A stretch of 60,080 nt of DNA from Pontibacter mangrovi. Lineage in GTDB: Bacteria > Bacteroidota > Bacteroidia > Cytophagales > Hymenobacteraceae. The notes below the pieces were generated by a model that worked only from the letters and a program-made list of their open reading frames with translations, was not told the origin of the DNA and made no database searches. Every line of letters begins with the position of its first letter. Position 1 is the first letter of the stretch. The translations under genes and the position numbers were made by a program. Positions 44,688 through 53,686 of the stretch are shown here, one piece after another. The stretch spans positions 1 to 60,080 of the forward strand of contig NZ_VFRQ01000019.1 of the NCBI RefSeq assembly GCF_006385705.1, read 5' to 3'.

Positions 44688-45614
44688 CTAACCAGCATCA
44701 GCAGATACTAGCTTTTTAATATGCAAAATGTCTGAAGCTACTTTCTCTGAGAGTAGTTTGCCGGCCTCTTTGTAAAGGTGATTTCCGTCAGTGGTCTGGT
44801 ATTTGCCTGAAGCATTAATGTAATTGAGGTAATGCACACCATGGCTTGCGGCCAGAGTTCTCATCTTTATGTCAAAATCAGGAGAGTACCTTCTCTCTAG
44901 CGCGGCAAACTCTGCAGAAGTCGGCAGCCTCACCAGGTACACCTCCCCGTGTTTGTCCAGAAAATTTATCGTTTCACTCAGCGACTGTAGCCGGACCGGC
45001 GACAACGATCCTTCCCTGGCATATGCCTCATAGTCTTTGAGCTTCCTTGTTGTTCTGTTCTTTACAATGGCTGAGTCCACTTTGATGTTTACCTCCAACC
45101 ATCCGTCCTTGTGAAGCCTCATCTCATTTTTCCCTCCACCGAACACGCTGTAGAGCGGCTTAGGGTAGAAGCGAAAGATGTACTCATAATTTGGGTTAAC
45201 GTTCTCTAGGTTTATCTTGGAAACAAATGAAGCGTTTTCGCGGAAGTTCTCCGTATTCTCCTCTTCTTTTGTCAGGGAGGAAACTGCCCAGGGATCGACA
45301 GCCACTATAAATAACCCATCTTCTGCATCCTCGTCGACCTTCTCTTTTATTAAGTCCAAATAAGCCGGACCGAACGGGGAATGGGATAGCGTGAAAGCGA
45401 AGTTCTGCATCTCCGGATCTAGGCTTTTGAAAGCCTGTGGCTGGAGGCCTTGCGCAGCCCTTGAGGTTCCGATAATCAGAGAAGGGGCTGGTGCGGTGGT
45501 TAAACGGGTATAGAACGGATCTACATAGCCCGTATCGAACTTCCACATGACAGGCACTAGAACTATTGCCGCTACGCCTAGCAGCAGGATTACCTTAAGA
45601 GCAAAGTTTTTCAT
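44688..45614 (-). CDS. SGNH-hydrolase-like accessory protein paired with MBOAT
   Basis: This protein of about 308 residues begins MKNFALKVILLLGVAAIVLV, a membrane anchor. APSLIIGTSRAAQGLQPQAF near residue 42-62 carries a Gly-Thr-Ser-Arg block, and TDGNHLYKEAGKLLSEK near the end has the Asp-x-x-His typical of SGNH/DltD/AlgX-like proteins. It starts inside the stop of the MBOAT gene (TAATG), the usual pairing of an MBOAT with a periplasmic partner that passes acyl groups to a glycan. An upstream frame extending to 46178 is the complement of the MBOAT gene and was not taken. Confidence 0.78.
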   Translation of the reverse strand: MKNFALKVILLLGVAAIVLVPVMWKFDTGYVDPFYTRLTTAPAPSLIIGTSRAAQGLQPQAFKSLDPEMQNFAFTLSHSPFGPAYLDLIKEKVDEDAEDGLFIVAVDPWAVSSLTKEEENTENFRENASFVSKINLENVNPNYEYIFRFYPKPLYSVFGGGKNEMRLHKDGWLEVNIKVDSAIVKNRTTRKLKDYEAYAREGSLSPVRLQSLSETINFLDKHGEVYLVRLPTSAEFAALERRYSPDFDIKMRTLAASHGVHYLNYINASGKYQTTDGNHLYKEAGKLLSEKVASDILHIKKLVSADAG

Positions 45615-47098
45615 TAGAACTGGAAGTAAATGAAGGCACTTGAGTTGTAGATGCCAAAGTAGAACAGGACGAAAAGATACAAACTGTACACGGTCCATCT
45701 GGTAATTGGTCTGGAGAAAGCGATTTGCATCCGCAGCTCCCGGCCTCGTTGCAGGATATGTATTCCTTCCATAAGCGCTATGAACAGCACAGACAAGATA
45801 AACTCTTTCCTGTCCAGCCACAGGACTGGGGCGGATCTGGGATTCACGAGCTGCACTAACAGCTCCATTGCGCTTACCCCAATGTTCTGAAACATATGGG
45901 TAGTAATGTACCAAGCATCGGAAATGGTGTTGGCACGGAAGAACACCCAGGCCATGCACACCAGAAAGAAGGTGATGACTACCTGGATGAACTTGTACAA
46001 TGTCCTGTTGCTGTTGAGCCCCAGGCGATCGACCACAGCATTCCGTTGCCCGGCCGTGAGGTTGCCGAACACCTGATAGAAGCCGTGCAGCGCCCCCCAC
46101 ACGATGAAGGTCCAATTGGCTCCGTGCCAGAGACCGCTCACCAGGAATACCACGAACAAGTTGTAGTACCAGCGCCACTTCAATACACGGTTACCCCCTA
46201 ACGGAATATATAAATAATCGCGGAACCAAGTGGAGAGGGAGATGTGCCAGCGGCCCCAGAACTCCTTGATGGACTTGGAGAAGTAGGGCCTTCTAAAGTT
46301 CTCCATCAGGCGAAAGCCCATTACCTGAGCCGTGCCGATGGCGATGTCAGAGTAGCCCGAGAAGTCGCAGTAGATCTGAAAGGCAAAGAACACGGTGGCC
46401 ATGATCAGCGGAATTCCCTCATAGTCGGTGGGGTTGTTGTAGACCTGATTCACCATCACGGCCAGGCGGTCGGCGATTACTACTTTCTTGAACAAGCCCC
46501 AAGCCATGAGCTTAAGTCCATTGGTCACCCGGTCATAGTTGAACTCGTGCCTCTCCTTCAGTTGGCCCAGGAGATTACCCGCCCGCTCGATGGGCCCTGC
46601 CACAAGTTGTGGAAAGAAGGTTACGAACAGGGCAAAGATGCCCAAGTGCTTCTCTGCCTTTATTCTGCCGTAGTAGACGTCTATACTATAGCTCATTGTC
46701 TGGAAGGTGTAGAAGGAGATGCCCATGGGCAGGAGCAGCTCGAAGGCCGGCGCAGCATAGTTCACACCCAGCAAGTGCGCCAGGTCCACGGCTGCCGTGG
46801 AGAAGAAATTGTAGTACTTGAAGGTGAACAGGATACCCAGGTTAGACACAAGGCTCAGCCACAGCCAGGGCTTACGCTTTGTGCGCTCTTCCTCACTGTA
46901 GCGGTCCATCATGCGCCCGCACAGGTAGTCAATCAGTGTAGAAATGACCAGAATAATGGCGTAGTCCACGCGCCAGAACATGTAAAAGGTGTAGCTAGCG
47001 ATCAAAAGGAGTATCCACCTAAAGCGGTGCGGCAAGAGGAAGTAGAGCCCCACCACCGTCGGAAAGAAGACGAGGAACTCAAACGAGTTGAAAAGCAT
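45614..47098 (-). CDS. MBOAT family O-acyltransferase (AlgI/DltB-like)
   Basis: This 494-residue membrane protein has about 11 helices and the MBOAT core: LLPMGISFYTFQTMSYSIDV, FPQLVAGPIERAGNLLGQL near 178-197, FCDFSGYSDIAIGTAQVMGF, and the active-site SGLWHGANWTFIVWGALHG with His near 324 and 337. AlgI moves acetyl groups across the membrane for alginate acetylation; here the acceptor is probably a polymer from the neighbouring clusters. The next gene encodes the likely periplasmic partner, with one shared base. Position next to the polysaccharide cluster supports the role. Confidence 0.93.
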   Translation of the reverse strand: MLFNSFEFLVFFPTVVGLYFLLPHRFRWILLLIASYTFYMFWRVDYAIILVISTLIDYLCGRMMDRYSEEERTKRKPWLWLSLVSNLGILFTFKYYNFFSTAAVDLAHLLGVNYAAPAFELLLPMGISFYTFQTMSYSIDVYYGRIKAEKHLGIFALFVTFFPQLVAGPIERAGNLLGQLKERHEFNYDRVTNGLKLMAWGLFKKVVIADRLAVMVNQVYNNPTDYEGIPLIMATVFFAFQIYCDFSGYSDIAIGTAQVMGFRLMENFRRPYFSKSIKEFWGRWHISLSTWFRDYLYIPLGGNRVLKWRWYYNLFVVFLVSGLWHGANWTFIVWGALHGFYQVFGNLTAGQRNAVVDRLGLNSNRTLYKFIQVVITFFLVCMAWVFFRANTISDAWYITTHMFQNIGVSAMELLVQLVNPRSAPVLWLDRKEFILSVLFIALMEGIHILQRGRELRMQIAFSRPITRWTVYSLYLFVLFYFGIYNSSAFIYFQF

Positions 47099-47198
47099 AA
47101 GTTTGTTAGTCTAAAACAAGACGCAAATTTGCCAATATTTTACTACTATCAAAAGTACAGAAGGTAGCTAAACATTATTATCAGAAAGAGTAGTCTTC

Positions 47199-48425
47199 TT
47201 AATTCCGCACCGCAATCATCAGCCCCAGTTCTTTGTAGCGCATGCCGAATTTCTTGGCGATGTGGGCGTTGGTGAGGCTGCCTTTGTAGATGTAGACGCC
47301 GCTGCGGTAGTGCTCGTTTATGAACAGCACCTCGTTGATGCCGCCGTATTTGGAGAACTCACTGAAGATGGGCGTGAAGATATTGCTCAGCGCCTGCGAG
47401 GCTGTGCGGGGCACCCGCGAAGGGATGTTGGGCACGCAGTAGTGGATGATGTCGTACTTGCGGTAGACCGGGCGGGTGTGCGAGGTCATCTCCGAGGTTT
47501 CAAAGCAGCCGCCCTGGTCGATGCACACGTCGATGATGATGGAGCCCGGGTTCATCTGGGCCACCACGCTCTCTTCCACCATGCAGGTGATCTGTCCCTC
47601 ATCGGCCACAAAGGCCCCGATCACCACGTCGGCCTGCTTGATTTCGCTGTACATCACAGCCTTGTCCAGCGTGGAGGTGAAGATCTGCGCGCCGACGTTG
47701 TGCTTGAGTCTTCTGAGTTTATAGATGTGGTTGTCAAACACGCGCACCTCCGCCCCCAGGCCCAGGGCGGCGCGGGCGGCAAACTCGGCCACGGAGCCCG
47801 CGCCCAGGATCACCACCTTCGTGGGCGCCACCCCGGTGATGCCGCCCAGGATGATGCCCTTGCCCTCGTTGCTGCTGCTCAGGTACTCGGCCGCCACCAT
47901 CATCACCGTGCTGCCGGCAATCTCGCTCATGGCCCGTACCACGGGCTTGGCGTCGGACTTGTCGCGGATAAGCTCAAAGGAAATGGCGTTGATCTTTTTG
48001 CGCAGCAGCGCGTTGATGTAGTCTGAGGTGAGGTTGCCAAAGTGCAGGGCCGAGATCAGCGTCTGCCCCGGCCGCAGGTACTCAATCTCCTCGTAAGTGG
48101 GCGGGGCGATCTTTAAGATCACGTCCGCCTCGTACACTTCCTCGGTGGCATAGACGATCTTGGCGCCCGCCTCGGAGTATTCGTTGTCTGAATACTTGGA
48201 GGGTCCGCCGGCCCCGGCCTCGATCCGGATGCGGTGCCCCTGGTCGGTGAGCTGCTTCACGGCGTCCGGCGTCAGGCCGATGCGGTTCTCCTGGAAAGAA
48301 GACTCCTTGGGAATGCCGATAAACAGGCTGCGGCGGCGCTCCTCCACAGCCAGCATGGACTCTTTCGGGTACAAAGCCGGGCTGGTGGCAAGCTTTCCTA
48401 AATCTACGGCAAACTTCTCCGTCAT
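47199..48425 (-). CDS. ald: Alanine dehydrogenase
   Basis: This 408-residue enzyme has SLFIGIPKESSFQENRIGLT near 33-52, the substrate-domain EADVILKIAPPTYEEIEYLR near 100-120, an NAD-binding VILGAGSVAEFAARAALGLG near 203-222, and a C-terminal HYCVPNIPSRVPRTASQALS. It interconverts L-alanine and pyruvate with ammonia and NAD. Relatives in Bacteroidota often carry the ILKIAPPT motif seen here; the transhydrogenase alpha subunit is similar but would lack this C-terminal block. It is GC-rich and lies just past the glycan region. It is transcribed leftward, downstream of a hairpin. Confidence 0.9.
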   Translation of the reverse strand: MTEKFAVDLGKLATSPALYPKESMLAVEERRRSLFIGIPKESSFQENRIGLTPDAVKQLTDQGHRIRIEAGAGGPSKYSDNEYSEAGAKIVYATEEVYEADVILKIAPPTYEEIEYLRPGQTLISALHFGNLTSDYINALLRKKINAISFELIRDKSDAKPVVRAMSEIAGSTVMMVAAEYLSSSNEGKGIILGGITGVAPTKVVILGAGSVAEFAARAALGLGAEVRVFDNHIYKLRRLKHNVGAQIFTSTLDKAVMYSEIKQADVVIGAFVADEGQITCMVEESVVAQMNPGSIIIDVCIDQGGCFETSEMTSHTRPVYRKYDIIHYCVPNIPSRVPRTASQALSNIFTPIFSEFSKYGGINEVLFINEHYRSGVYIYKGSLTNAHIAKKFGMRYKELGLMIAVRN

Positions 48426-48446
48426 ACTTCATCTGTTAAGGGTCCT

Positions 48447-48475
48447 GCCCGACAAGCCCTGCAGGCTTGTCGGGC
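48447..48475. terminator. Hairpin between tsaE and alanine dehydrogenase genes
   Basis: A 12-bp stem GCCCGACAAGCC/GGCTTGTCGGGC with a 5-base loop lies between the end of the tsaE gene and the start of the alanine dehydrogenase gene. No T-run follows on the minus strand, so termination is possible but not certain. Confidence 0.5.
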
Positions 48476-48579
48476 GATCCCCTGGTTGTTTATGCCAATG
48501 GATGCCTTCAGCATCCTTACCTAACGTTTCTACCGCGTCCGGCGGGTTCTGCGCGCTTTTCTTTTCCTGGCAGGGAGAC

Positions 48580-49032
48580 TTAGCCTGCTACCCGGGAAAT
48601 GCGCAGCTCCCGCTCCTTTCCCTCGGCGTCCGGGGTGATTTCCACCAGCAGGTAACGCTCGGGCAAAAGGCTCGGGATCATCGAGGGCCACTCGATCAGA
48701 CACAGGTTCCCCGACTCAAAATACTCCGGTGCCCCGATGTCCAGGGCCTCCCGCTCGTGGTTGATCCGGTAAAAGTCGAAGTGGTAAATTAGCTTTCCCT
48801 TTTCCCCCTCGTACTCGTTGACCAGCGCAAAGGTCGGGCTGCTTACGTTCTCCAGAACACCCAGCTGCCGGCAAAGTTCCTTGATGAGCGTGGTTTTGCC
48901 CGCGCCCATGGGCCCCTCGAACAGGATCACAGGCTCCGAGGCGGCCTCCTCTAAAAGCACAGAAGCCGCCGCTGGCAACTCCGCCAACGACGACATCCTC
49001 ACCAGTGTCGGTTTCTCTCCAATCTTAGGCAT
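48580..49032 (-). CDS. tsaE: tRNA threonylcarbamoyladenosine biosynthesis ATPase TsaE
   Basis: This 150-residue P-loop protein has Walker A EGPMGAGKTTLIKEL (residues 39-53), VSSPTFALVNEYEG near 65-78, LIYHFDFYRI, and LCLIEWPSMIPSLLP. It is the usual TsaE length and acts with TsaB/TsaD to modify A37 of tRNAs. Its start overlaps the end of porX by 8 bases, so the two are coupled. No motif is missing. Confidence 0.93.
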   Translation of the reverse strand: MPKIGEKPTLVRMSSLAELPAAASVLLEEAASEPVILFEGPMGAGKTTLIKELCRQLGVLENVSSPTFALVNEYEGEKGKLIYHFDFYRINHEREALDIGAPEYFESGNLCLIEWPSMIPSLLPERYLLVEITPDAEGKERELRISRVAG

Positions 49033-50587
49033 TCTTGGGCGAAAGTGTGATAAAGGGTATGATCATTTCCTCAAGCGAGACGCCCCCGTGCTGGAAGGTG
49101 TCCTTGTAATAGTTTACGTAGTAGTTATAGTTGTTTGGATAGGCAAAAAAGTAATCTTCTATCGCAAATACAAACGTAGTGGAAACATTGGCCTTTGGCA
49201 AGAAAAATCGTTCCGGCTTGCGCACCGTGAACACGTCTTTGTCCGTGTAGCCCAGGTTCTTACCGTGCTTGTAGCGCAGGTTGGTGTTCGTGTTTCTATC
49301 CCCGATGATCTTAAAGGGCCTTTTTACGCGGATCGTGCCGTGGTCGGTGGTGATCACGAGCCGGCCTTTCTTTTCGGCGATCAGCCGCAGGGTGTCAAAC
49401 AGCGGCGAGTGCAGGAACCAGGATTTGGTGATGGAGCGGTAGGCAGACTCGTCCGGGGCCAGCTCGCGCACCATGTTGCTGTCGGTGCGGGCATGCGAGA
49501 GCATGTCCACAAAGTTATACACGATCACGTTGAGCTTGTTGTTGTCCAGGTTGGTGAACTTGCTGAGCAGGTCCCGGCCGGCCTGCACGTTGGTGATCTT
49601 ATGGTAGCTGTGCTTGTCTGTTACGCGGTTCTGCTGGAACTGCAGGTCCAAAAAATCCGCCTCGTGCAGGTTCTTGCCCTCGTCCTCATCATCGCTCACC
49701 CACATCTTAGGGTACTTCTTCTGGATCTCGGTGGGCAGCAAGCCCGAGAAAATGGCGTTGCGCGCATAGGCCGTGGTAGTGGGCAGAATAGAGTAGAACA
49801 TCTCCTCGGAGTCCACCGAGAAGTACTCGGAGATGATCGGCTCGAGCACCTTCCACTGATCGTAGCGCAGGTTATCGATCAGCACAAAGTAGACCGGGCG
49901 GTCGCTTTCCTTCATCATCGGGAACACGCGCCGCTTGAAGAGCTGGTGCGACATGAGCGGGGCCTCGTCGTCATCGCCGTTGATCCAGTCCTCGTAGTTG
50001 TCCATGATAAAGCGGGCGAAATTCGTATTGGCCTCGTCTTTCTGCATGTTGATCACATCGGCCATGCTCTTGTTCTCGGTCTCGTCGATCTCCAGCTCCC
50101 AGTACACCAGCTTCTTGTAAATATCGGCCCACTCCTGCGAGCTCAGCCGCTCGCCGAAGGCCATGCCCAGCTGGCGGAAGTCGCGCTGGTAGCTCATGTT
50201 GGTCTTCTCGCTTACCAGGCGCTTGTTTTCCAGCACCTTTTTGACCGACAGCAGGATCTGGTTGGGGTTGAGCGGCTTGATCAAATAATCGGTGATCTTC
50301 GAGCCGATGGCCTCTTCCATGATGTGCTCCTCCTCGCTCTTGGTGATCATGATCACCGGCACGGCAGGCCGCAGGGCCTTGAGCTCGTTCAGGGTCTCCA
50401 GACCGCTGATGCCGGGCATGTTCTCGTCTAAAAACACCACGTCAAAGCTGCGCTCGCGGAACTCCTCAATGGCGTCCGCCCCGCTGTTGACCGGGGTGAT
50501 GTCATAGCCCCGGTCCTCGAGGAACAGGATGTGCGGTTTGAGTAGGTCGATCTCGTCATCGGCCCATAAAATGGTGTATCTTTGCAT
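49025..50587 (-). CDS. porX: PorX-like response regulator with PglZ domain
   Basis: This 520-residue cytoplasmic protein has an N-terminal receiver domain with the acidic Asp10-Asp11-Glu12, phospho-acceptor Asp54 in VFLDENMPG, Thr82 and Lys104. Helices follow, and a PglZ alkaline-phosphatase-like domain runs from about 200 to 515: FVLIDNLRYDQWKVLEPIIS with a metal Asp, LPTTTAYARNAIFSGLLP with the catalytic Thr, FVDMLSHARTDS, and ITTDHGTIRV with Asp-His. In Porphyromonas PorX controls type IX secretion with PorY, and its PglZ domain is a nuclease for nucleotide oligomers. All key metal residues appear present. PorY is not in the window. Confidence 0.93.
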   Translation of the reverse strand: MQRYTILWADDEIDLLKPHILFLEDRGYDITPVNSGADAIEEFRERSFDVVFLDENMPGISGLETLNELKALRPAVPVIMITKSEEEHIMEEAIGSKITDYLIKPLNPNQILLSVKKVLENKRLVSEKTNMSYQRDFRQLGMAFGERLSSQEWADIYKKLVYWELEIDETENKSMADVINMQKDEANTNFARFIMDNYEDWINGDDDEAPLMSHQLFKRRVFPMMKESDRPVYFVLIDNLRYDQWKVLEPIISEYFSVDSEEMFYSILPTTTAYARNAIFSGLLPTEIQKKYPKMWVSDDEDEGKNLHEADFLDLQFQQNRVTDKHSYHKITNVQAGRDLLSKFTNLDNNKLNVIVYNFVDMLSHARTDSNMVRELAPDESAYRSITKSWFLHSPLFDTLRLIAEKKGRLVITTDHGTIRVKRPFKIIGDRNTNTNLRYKHGKNLGYTDKDVFTVRKPERFFLPKANVSTTFVFAIEDYFFAYPNNYNYYVNYYKDTFQHGGVSLEEMIIPFITLSPKNA

Positions 50588-50848
50588 CGTTTATCGTTCG
50601 TTGCTGTTTGCTAATGATTCCTGTTATTGTCATGATGACCTGATGGCCACCACGTTCAGGGGCTAATACTATTAAACGGCACAACGCCCCAGTTGTTAAG
50701 CCCGCTCCCCACGTGCCGCGCACAAACCGTGCCGCTCGCCGGGAAGACAGGGGCATCCATTTAAACCTTAAACGCCCTGACAAGTTTAAGCTAGCAGGCT
50801 GCCCGCCGGCCGGCCACCTGGCAGTCAAACACCCAAACCTTTGCTTCT

Positions 50849-52078
50849 GTGAACAAGAAAAAGATATTTAACGACCCGGTATACGGCTTTATCACCGCCC
50901 CGACTGAGCTAATATTCGATATCATCGAGCATCCCTACTTCCAGCGCCTGCGCCGCATCAAGCAGCTGGGCCTCACCGAGATGGTCTACCCCGGGGCGCT
51001 GCATACCCGTTTTCACCATGCCCTGGGCGCCATGCACCTGATGGACACGGCCCTGCAGACGCTGCGCAGTAAAAATAATGAAATTACCGATACCGAGTAC
51101 GAGGCCTCGCTGATTGCCATCCTGTTGCATGACGTGGGCCACGGACCTTTTTCCCATGCCCTGGAGACGGCCATCTTCAAAAACGTGCACCACGAGCACC
51201 TCTCGCTGCACATCATGCACCTGCTCAACGAACAGTTCGGCGGAAGATTGGCCATGGCCATCGATATTTTCACCGATAACTACCCGCGCCGTTTCTTTCA
51301 CCAGCTCGTTTCCAGCCAGCTCGACGTGGACCGCCTGGACTACCTGAACCGCGACAGCTTCTATACCGGGGTGTACGAAGGCAAGATCGGCGCCGACCGC
51401 ATCATCAAGATGCTGGACGTGGCCAACGACAAGCTGGTGGTGGAGGAAAAGGCCATCTACAGCATCGAGAACTTTCTGGTGAGCCGCCGCCTGATGTACT
51501 GGCAGGTATACCTGCACAAGACCGTGATCAGCGCCGAGCACATGGTGCTGCGCGTGGTGCAGCGCGCCCGGGAGCTCCTGCAGCTGGGCCAGGAGGTGCC
51601 GGCCAGCTCCACTTTGCGCTATTTCCTGTCCTCTGACCTCACGCTCGAGGACTTCAGGCGGGACAAAAGCATCCTGGAGCGCTTTGTCTCCCTGGACGAC
51701 CACGACATCTGGAGCGGCATCAAAGAGTGGGCCCACCACCCGGACTTTATCCTGTCCTACCTGGCCCAGTGCATCCTGAGCCGCCGCCTGTTTAAAGTAT
51801 ACATCTCAACCAAACCCATTGAAGCGGACATGCTCCTGGGCCTCAAGGAACTGGTGCAGGACAAGTACAAGCTGGCCGAAGACGATATCCGCTACCTGAT
51901 GATCTCGGGCAAGATCGGCAACAACGCCTACGACGTGGAGGGACAGACCATCGGCATGCTCACCAAGTCGGGCTACGTGGTGGATGTGGCCGAGGCCTCG
52001 GACCTGCCTAACATCCGCGCCCTGAGCTATAAGGTCGAAAAGCACTTTGTCTGCTACCCCAAGGAGGTGGCCCACTGA
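50849..52078 (+). CDS. HD-domain dNTPase-like phosphohydrolase
   Basis: This 409-residue plus-strand protein starts with GTG at 50849. It has KIFNDPVYGFITAPTELIFD, the first metal His in LHTRFHHALGAMHLM near 51-65, and the HD motif ILLHDVGHGPFSHAL with His94-Asp95. LDVDRLDYLNRDSFYTGVYE supplies the last Asp. These are the SAMHD1/dGTPase-like HD hydrolases. No other start codon gives the conserved KIFNDP N-terminus. The gene is divergent from porX; its substrate (dNTP or other phosphate ester) is unproven. Confidence 0.9.
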   Translation: MNKKKIFNDPVYGFITAPTELIFDIIEHPYFQRLRRIKQLGLTEMVYPGALHTRFHHALGAMHLMDTALQTLRSKNNEITDTEYEASLIAILLHDVGHGPFSHALETAIFKNVHHEHLSLHIMHLLNEQFGGRLAMAIDIFTDNYPRRFFHQLVSSQLDVDRLDYLNRDSFYTGVYEGKIGADRIIKMLDVANDKLVVEEKAIYSIENFLVSRRLMYWQVYLHKTVISAEHMVLRVVQRARELLQLGQEVPASSTLRYFLSSDLTLEDFRRDKSILERFVSLDDHDIWSGIKEWAHHPDFILSYLAQCILSRRLFKVYISTKPIEADMLLGLKELVQDKYKLAEDDIRYLMISGKIGNNAYDVEGQTIGMLTKSGYVVDVAEASDLPNIRALSYKVEKHFVCYPKEVAH

Positions 52079-52363
52079 AAAAGCCACTTCCTTGCCGTAA
52101 GGGCCTCCCCTGCCCTCACGGCAGGCCTGCCACAAAATAATGGCCATGCTGCCGCATTTCTCCCGCAGATGCTTATCTTGAAAGCTGAAGGGAGGGAGGC
52201 GGCATACCGGGCTGTCAGCCTCTCATCCGACCGGACCGCTTTTTCTGGCGCAAAGCACCTTCCCTTCAGCCATGGTGCGGCGGGTATTCCCCCTGCGCCC
52301 GGCACACCCCATCTGCTCAGCCCTCGTGGGTAATGGAGCCCGTAACAGTGACAAACCATAAAT

Positions 52364-52795
52364 ATGCTTGACATGGCCGAATTAAAAACAAAACAGCATG
52401 ATGCAGACGTTGGCGCCTTCATTTCCTCTTTTGCAGACACTGAACAAAAGCGAAAGGACAGCTTTGAGATCCTAAAATTGATGCAGGACCTTACAGGGCA
52501 TGCGCCGAAAATGTGGGGAAACGCCATCATCGGCTTTGGGCAATACCACTATAAGTCAGAGAGAAGCCGTCAGGAGGGCGATTGGCCTCTCGTGGGCTTT
52601 TCCCCCAGAAAAGCCGCCATCTCCCTTTATGTGTACACAGGAGGCCCGGGCCAGGAGGAGCTGTTGCAGGATCTAGGGAAATTTAAAATGGGGAAATCCT
52701 GTATTTACATAAAGAGACTAGCAGATATCGATCAAGAAGCACTCAAAAAGCTGATGCGATCCACCATTGCATTTCTTCAGACAAAATATAACTGA
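52364..52795 (+). CDS. DUF1801 domain protein
   Basis: This 143-residue protein has the DUF1801 pattern: VGAFISSFADTEQKRKDSFE near the start, MWGNAIIGFGQYHYKSE near 48-65, WPLVGFSPRKAAISLYVYTG, and KSCIYIKRLADIDQEALKKL near the end. Function is unknown in the family. A second Met at residue 4 is an equally good start. A 285-base gap lies between it and the HD gene, without a recognised motif. Confidence 0.85.
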   Translation: MLDMAELKTKQHDADVGAFISSFADTEQKRKDSFEILKLMQDLTGHAPKMWGNAIIGFGQYHYKSERSRQEGDWPLVGFSPRKAAISLYVYTGGPGQEELLQDLGKFKMGKSCIYIKRLADIDQEALKKLMRSTIAFLQTKYN

Positions 52796-52812
52796 CCAAA
52801 CACGCTGCATCT

Positions 52813-53353
52813 ATGGACAAGGCAAGGCTGGCAATGATTGAAAACCTGCACAAAAACACAGGGAAGACCTTAGCACAATGGACCGAAATTGTTTCCAGGG
52901 AAAAATCGCAAAACACTCAGAGATCATCCGGTACCTAAAAAAGAGCACGGGTTGACGCACGGTTATGCAAACCTTGTTGCACACAAGTCCAAGGGCGCTG
53001 ACGCTGGCGCTGCGGCTAATCCAGACGCATTGATAGGCAGGCAGTATGCAGGAAAAGAACAACCACGCTACAACAAACTCCTAGATGAAGTGACTAAGTT
53101 GGGGGAGGACATAGAGATCACACCCAAGAACTCCTATGTGCGCGTAAGGCGAAAAAAGCAGTTTGCCACTTTCAAACCTGCGACAAAAACACGCTTTGAC
53201 ATCGGACTTCACCTCAGCGGGCAGGAACCCCTTGGAAAATTAGTGCCCGAAAAACCCAACGCCATGTGCTCTCACAAAATCAATCTTACCGACATAAATG
53301 GCATTGACAAAGAAGTGATCGGCTGGATCAAGGCAGCCTATGACAAGGCAGGG
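52813..53353 (+). pseudogene. Frameshifted DUF4287/DUF5655 protein gene
   Basis: It starts at ATG 52813 with MIENLHKNTGKTLAQWTEIV (DUF4287). The frame then breaks twice within about 40 bases: KHSEIIRYLKK continues in a second frame and EHGLTHGYANLVAHKSKGAD in a third. The third frame continues through a DUF5655 domain with YNKLLDEVTKLGEDIEITPK and KINLTDINGIDKEVIGWIKA. Two short indels at 52900-52950 therefore inactivate it, unless they are sequencing errors. Its end coincides with a TnpB remnant starting at 53354, so an insertion next to it cut off the last codons. Confidence 0.75.
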
Positions 53354-53686
53354 TTATTGCCTCTCCCAGGCCTGAAGGCAGCGGGATTCCTGGGCTACCC
53401 GGCTCCTGCCGCTGTATCTCTCCCAGGCGGAAACAATCTGCCCGGCCGCCTTCTTTTTGATGGTAACGGCTGCGTTCACATCCCTGTCGAGGGTGTGCCC
53501 CTTGGCGCAAGTCCAGGACCTGCCGGAGAGTTGCAGGCCCGGGTTTCGTTACCCGCATCCTGAGCAGTCCTGACGGGTATGGTGGGGGCTTCCCTGCCGC
53601 GCCACCTGGCCTTGTGCGCGAGCATCTGCTCAAACCGACCTGCGCCTGCCCCCTGGTCGGTTTTAGCTTGAAGCGGTAGGTCTTGA
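53354..53686 (-). pseudogene. TnpB (IS200/IS605 OrfB) remnant, internally deleted
   Basis: On the minus strand VKTYRFKLKPTRGQ at the 5' side is the usual TnpB N-terminus. Then the sequence jumps to AHKARW and the zinc-finger region with SQDCSGCGNETRACNSLAG and DRDVNAAVTIKKKAAG, in shifting frames, ending at TAA 53356-53354. Over half of the protein, including most of the RuvC-like core, is gone. The intact protein would be an RNA-guided nuclease. No partner TnpA is seen. Confidence 0.72.

Noticed and set aside
45615..46178. N-terminal extension of the SGNH-like protein
   Set aside because: The extension overlaps the MBOAT coding sequence and has no membrane anchor; the start inside TAATG at 45614 begins with a good hydrophobic anchor.
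46244..47167. Plus-strand open frame (307 codons) over the MBOAT gene
   Set aside because: Antisense to a strongly conserved membrane protein, and its translation is His/Val/Gln-rich without domain similarity.
47262..48026. Plus-strand open frame over the alanine dehydrogenase gene
   Set aside because: Its composition mirrors the opposite strand; alanine dehydrogenase motifs on the minus strand are clear.
48818..50431. Long plus-strand open frame (537 codons) across porX
   Set aside because: It is the complement of the well-conserved PorX coding sequence in GC-rich DNA and its translation has no known domain.
50909..51739. Minus-strand open frame over the HD-domain gene
   Set aside because: Antisense artefact; the HD motif and metal residues are encoded on the plus strand.
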